A stretch of DNA of 64,000 nt from Thiocapsa sp. UBA6158 (GTDB lineage Bacteria > Pseudomonadota > Gammaproteobacteria > Chromatiales > Chromatiaceae), in contig NZ_DIUM01000135.1 in assembly GCF_002423035.1 (NCBI RefSeq), forward strand, positions 4,041 through 68,040, read 5' to 3'. The notes under the pieces were generated by a model. It was not told the origin of the DNA. It did not search any database and was given only the letters and a program-made list of their open reading frames with translations. The position numbers and the translations under genes are program-made. Shown here in pieces: positions 59,644 to 64,000 of this stretch; position 1 is the stretch's first letter, and every line of letters starts with the position of its first letter.

Positions 59644-61848
59644 ATGAACGAGACGCCGCTTCAGGTTCTCAACCGCGTCTTCGGCTACGAGCGTTTTCGC
59701 GACGCCCAGGCCGAGATCATCGGCCGCGTGATCGCCGGTGGAGATGCGCTGGTGTTGATGCCCACGGGCGGCGGCAAGTCGCTCTGTTATCAGATCCCGG
59801 CGATCCTGCGGCCGGGGGTCGGCGTGGTGGTCTCGCCTCTGATCGCCTTGATGCAGGACCAGGTCGATGCGCTGCGACAACTCGGGGTGCGGGCCGCCTT
59901 CCTGAACTCGTCGCTGACACTGCAGGAGGCTCGAGCGGTCGAGGAGTCGATGCTTTCGGGCGATCTGGACCTGGTCTATGTCGCCCCCGAGCGCCTGCTG
60001 ACCGAGCGTTTCCTCGCCCTGCTGGATCGCGTCCGGGTTGCCCTTTTTGCCATCGACGAGGCCCACTGCGTCTCCCAGTGGGGCCATGATTTCCGTCCCG
60101 AATACATCCAACTCCACCTGCTGCACGAGCGCTGGCCTCACATCCCGCGCGTTGCGCTCACCGCGACCGCCGATGCCCCGACCCGTGCCGAGATCCTCAC
60201 CCGTTTGGGCCTGGAGCAGGCCGGGCAGTTCGTGTCCAGCTTCGACCGACCGAACATCCGCTATCGCATCGTCGAGAAGGCCAACCCGCGTCAGCAACTC
60301 ATCGCCTTCCTGCGCAACGAGCATCCCGGCGATGCAGGCATCGTCTACTGTCTGTCGCGACGCAAGGTCGAAGAGACGGCGGACTATCTCGCGACCCAGG
60401 GCATTGCCGCGCTCCCCTATCACGCAGGACTCCCGGCCGAAACACGCCGCAAGCATCAGGCCCGGTTCCTGCGCGAGGAGGGTGTGATCATCGTCGCGAC
60501 CATCGCCTTCGGGATGGGGATCGACAAGCCGGACGTGCGCTTCGTCGCCCATCTGAACCTGCCGAAAAGCCTGGAGGCCTACTATCAGGAGACCGGGCGC
60601 GGCGGCCGGGACGGTCAGCCCGCGGACGCCTGGATGACCTACGGCTTGGGCGACGTGGTGATGCTGCGTCGCATGATCGAGGACTCCGAGGCCGAGGAGC
60701 GCTTCAAGCGCGTGGAGATGCAGAAGCTCGACAGCATGCTCGGCTTCTGCGAGACCACCGAATGTCGGCGCCAGGTTCTGCTCAACTATTTCGGCGAGCC
60801 TCTGCCCAAGCCCTGCGGCAACTGCGACACCTGCCTGGAGCCGGTCGCCACCTGGGACGGAACGCAGGCGGCGCAAAAGGCGCTCTCGTGCATCTATCGC
60901 ACCGGCCAGCGTTTCGGCAGCAGCTATCTGGTGGATGTCTTGCTCGGCAAGAAGAACGAGCGCATCCGCCGCTTCGGACATGACCAAGTCACGACCTTCG
61001 GCATCGGCCAAGAGCTCTCCGCGGATCAATGGAAGTCGGTCTATCGCCAGCTCGTCGCGGCCGGGTTCATCCGGGTCGATTTCGAGGGACACGGCGCGCT
61101 CTGCCTGACCGAGCAGAGCCGCCCCCTGCTGCGCGGGGAGCGCAGGCTCCGACTGCGGCAAGACCCGGACCGCAAACGCACGAGCTCCGCCGCACGTCGG
61201 CCCGCCATGGCGCCGCCGACCGATCCGGAGGCGCTCGCGCTCTGGCAGGCCCTGCGCGACTACCGGCGTCAGCTCGCCCTGGAGCAGGATGTGCCGGCCT
61301 ACCACATCTTCAACGATGTCACGCTCAACGAGATGCTGACCTATCGCCCGCGCGATCGCGACGAGCTGTCTCGGATCAACGGTGTCGGTCAGGTGAAGCT
61401 CGAGCGCTTCGGCGCGGGCTTTCTGCGGTTGCTCGCCCTGCACGAGGCGGAGCACGGCCGACCGGAACGCGTCCCGCGCTTGCCTGCCGCCAGAGCGGCT
61501 GCAGGCGAGACCCGCGCCGGAGCGATCGAGCTGGCCGACTCGGTTTTGGAGACCCTGAGGCTGCTGCGCTCCGGACTCTCCGTGGAGGCGATCGCCGATC
61601 GCCGCGAGCTGAAGCCCAGCACCATCTATACGCACCTGTCGCGCTGTATCGAGGTCGGCGAACTCTCGGTCGGCGAGGTCGTCGCCCTCGACCGGGACAG
61701 CCTGCGGGCGATCGAATTCGCCATCGAGCAACAGTCCGAGGGCGCGCTCATCAGCCTCAAGCCGATCTACGACGCCTTCGAAGGCCGCTACAACTATGGA
61801 CTCTTAAGCTGTATACGGGCCGGGATGGGGATCTCTGCAGGGGGTTGA
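59644..61848 (+). CDS. recQ: ATP-dependent DNA helicase RecQ
   Basis: 734 residues, longer than E. coli RecQ (609). Walker A PTGGGKSLCY, DEAHCVSQWGHDFRPEY and helicase C-terminal motifs TIAFGMGIDKPDVR and YYQETGRGGRDG are intact. The Zn-binding Cys are in CETTECRRQVLL and CGNCDTC (about residues 368-395), followed by a winged helix, an HRDC domain (about residues 525-600) and a C-terminal helix-turn-helix (LLRSGLSVEAIADRRELKPSTIYTHLSR). ATG at 59644 with AGG close by. Confidence 0.95.
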   Translation: MNETPLQVLNRVFGYERFRDAQAEIIGRVIAGGDALVLMPTGGGKSLCYQIPAILRPGVGVVVSPLIALMQDQVDALRQLGVRAAFLNSSLTLQEARAVEESMLSGDLDLVYVAPERLLTERFLALLDRVRVALFAIDEAHCVSQWGHDFRPEYIQLHLLHERWPHIPRVALTATADAPTRAEILTRLGLEQAGQFVSSFDRPNIRYRIVEKANPRQQLIAFLRNEHPGDAGIVYCLSRRKVEETADYLATQGIAALPYHAGLPAETRRKHQARFLREEGVIIVATIAFGMGIDKPDVRFVAHLNLPKSLEAYYQETGRGGRDGQPADAWMTYGLGDVVMLRRMIEDSEAEERFKRVEMQKLDSMLGFCETTECRRQVLLNYFGEPLPKPCGNCDTCLEPVATWDGTQAAQKALSCIYRTGQRFGSSYLVDVLLGKKNERIRRFGHDQVTTFGIGQELSADQWKSVYRQLVAAGFIRVDFEGHGALCLTEQSRPLLRGERRLRLRQDPDRKRTSSAARRPAMAPPTDPEALALWQALRDYRRQLALEQDVPAYHIFNDVTLNEMLTYRPRDRDELSRINGVGQVKLERFGAGFLRLLALHEAEHGRPERVPRLPAARAAAGETRAGAIELADSVLETLRLLRSGLSVEAIADRRELKPSTIYTHLSRCIEVGELSVGEVVALDRDSLRAIEFAIEQQSEGALISLKPIYDAFEGRYNYGLLSCIRAGMGISAGG

Positions 61849-61902
61849 TCCGCAGCAGCTCGTTATATAATCCCAACCGTGCGCGATCCAGCGGAGCCCG
61901 CC

Positions 61903-62268
61903 ATGAGCCTGACCCAGCAAGATATCGATTTCATCAAGACCAACATGCCCGTGTGGCTTGCCGAGCAGAGTCTCGGCAAGCCAACGGCTGTTTATGAGAT
62001 CGAGCTGCGCGAGCGCATGGTGCGTGTCGAGGAGGAGCTCAAACACCAGCGTGAGTTGATGCGTCAGGGCTTCGAGCAGATGGATAAGCGCTTCGAGGCG
62101 ATGCAGGCCAACATGGACAAGCGCTTCGAGCAGGTCGAGCGACGCTTCGAGCAGATGGACAAGCGCTTCGACGAGATGATCCGACGCCACGACCGCCACT
62201 TCCTGTGGCTGATCGCGTTCATCACCACGGTCGGCGGCCTGGTCATTGCCGCCGGTAAGTTGTGGTAG
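61903..62268 (+). CDS. Coiled-coil protein with C-terminal membrane anchor
   Basis: 121 residues. Residues about 40-100 form a coiled coil built from repeated Met/Phe/Asp/Lys units (FEQMDKRFEAM, NMDKRFEQV, RRFEQMDKRFDEM), and the last 20 residues are a membrane helix (LWLIAFITTVGGLVIAAGK). Similar DUF1640/XhlA-like tail-anchored proteins are of unknown function. The ATG at 61903 was chosen over 61879. Its promoter may be TTATATAAT near 61863. Confidence 0.75.
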   Translation: MSLTQQDIDFIKTNMPVWLAEQSLGKPTAVYEIELRERMVRVEEELKHQRELMRQGFEQMDKRFEAMQANMDKRFEQVERRFEQMDKRFDEMIRRHDRHFLWLIAFITTVGGLVIAAGKLW

Positions 62269-62357
62269 CGTGCCCGCCGCCGAACGCTCTTACCATGTCC
62301 GATCTCGAAGGCGGCCAGCACGGAACTCGCTCAGCGTACTCTTATTTTTTTAATATC

Positions 62358-62440
62358 TTAAAACGGGCCAGCTCCAACGCTTATCAAGTCTGCCTGGGCC
62401 GATCCCATCCAAAAACATCGCATACCGCGCTAGGCGCGGT

Positions 62441-62444
<4 letters not shown>
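62358..62444. repeat. REPIN/MITE-like element, copy 12 (87 bp)
   Basis: The ends are TTAAAACGGGCC (62358-62369) and GGCGCGGTTTAA (62433-62444), with two mismatches. The right end contains the metH TAA stop. It fills the convergent gap with the coiled-coil gene. Confidence 0.78.

Positions 62445-64000
<1,556 letters not shown>

Noticed and set aside
59467..61731. Upstream extension of ppx to a 1262-residue frame
   Set aside because: The extension is antisense to recQ; Ppx begins at ATG 59466 with its conserved N-terminal motif a few residues later.

Overview
This 64 kb window is GC-rich chromosomal DNA. It most likely comes from a facultatively autotrophic, anaerobically competent gammaproteobacterium of the purple sulfur type (Chromatiaceae-like). 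The evidence is the gammaproteobacterial gene blocks miaB-ybeZ-ybeY-corC and metG-apbC-dcd, a class I phosphoribulokinase, an rnfABCDGE operon, an FNR-type anaerobic NrdD/NrdG ribonucleotide reductase and a complete nitrous-oxide reductase locus. No photosystem genes lie in the window, so the phototroph assignment is an inference. No rRNA, tRNA, CRISPR array or IS transposase was found.

Layout. 1-10.2 kb, minus strand: a clade II (Wolinella-type) nos operon in the order nosZ, monohaem cytochrome c, dihaem cytochrome c, nosB, nosD, nosG, nosH, nosF, nosL, nosY (cut by the window edge), behind an FNR-type promoter. 10.4-15.4 kb: a DUF302 lipoprotein, a large unknown EF-hand membrane protein, a CbiX-type chelatase and nrdG. 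15.4-18.8 kb: an anaerobic ribonucleotide reductase whose glycyl-radical domain is a separate small gene and whose large subunit carries an intein, behind two NrdR boxes and a consensus FNR box. 19-24.9 kb: miaB-ybeZ-ybeY-corC, an RNase T2 and rlmJ (CTG start). 24.9-28.2 kb: prkB and a hybrid histidine kinase. 28.2-33.5 kb: the rnf operon. 33.9-44.7 kb: metG, apbC and dcd, with a 6.46 kb satellite-like integrative element inserted at the 3' end of apbC. 44.8-46.5 kb: a glycosyltransferase and a small periplasmic protein. 46.6-52.1 kb: a Pho-boxed pstSCAB-phoU operon. 52.2-57.8 kb: an orphan EncFtn-type ferritin, phhB, an ABC permease plus DUF3299 lipoprotein, a PTPS-III-like pterin enzyme with two SDRs, and an SCP2 protein. 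57.9-64 kb: ppx/gppA, recQ, a coiled-coil membrane protein and the 3' part of metH.

The most unusual signal is a family of 12 full-length elements of 85-89 bp, plus one collapsed copy, scattered between genes. Each has about 12 bp complementary ends (consensus YTRAACCGCGTC / GACGCGGTTYAR) that co-vary between copies, around a core of roughly 62 bp with little sequence conservation. Four pairs lie in tandem, and the ends repeatedly supply the stop codon of the adjacent gene. They look like REPIN/MITE-type elements. The satellite element is the second highlight. Both attachment sites still encode the same apbC C-terminus with synonymous differences, integrase arm-type repeats lie at both ends, and eight iterons sit directly behind a primase-helicase gene.
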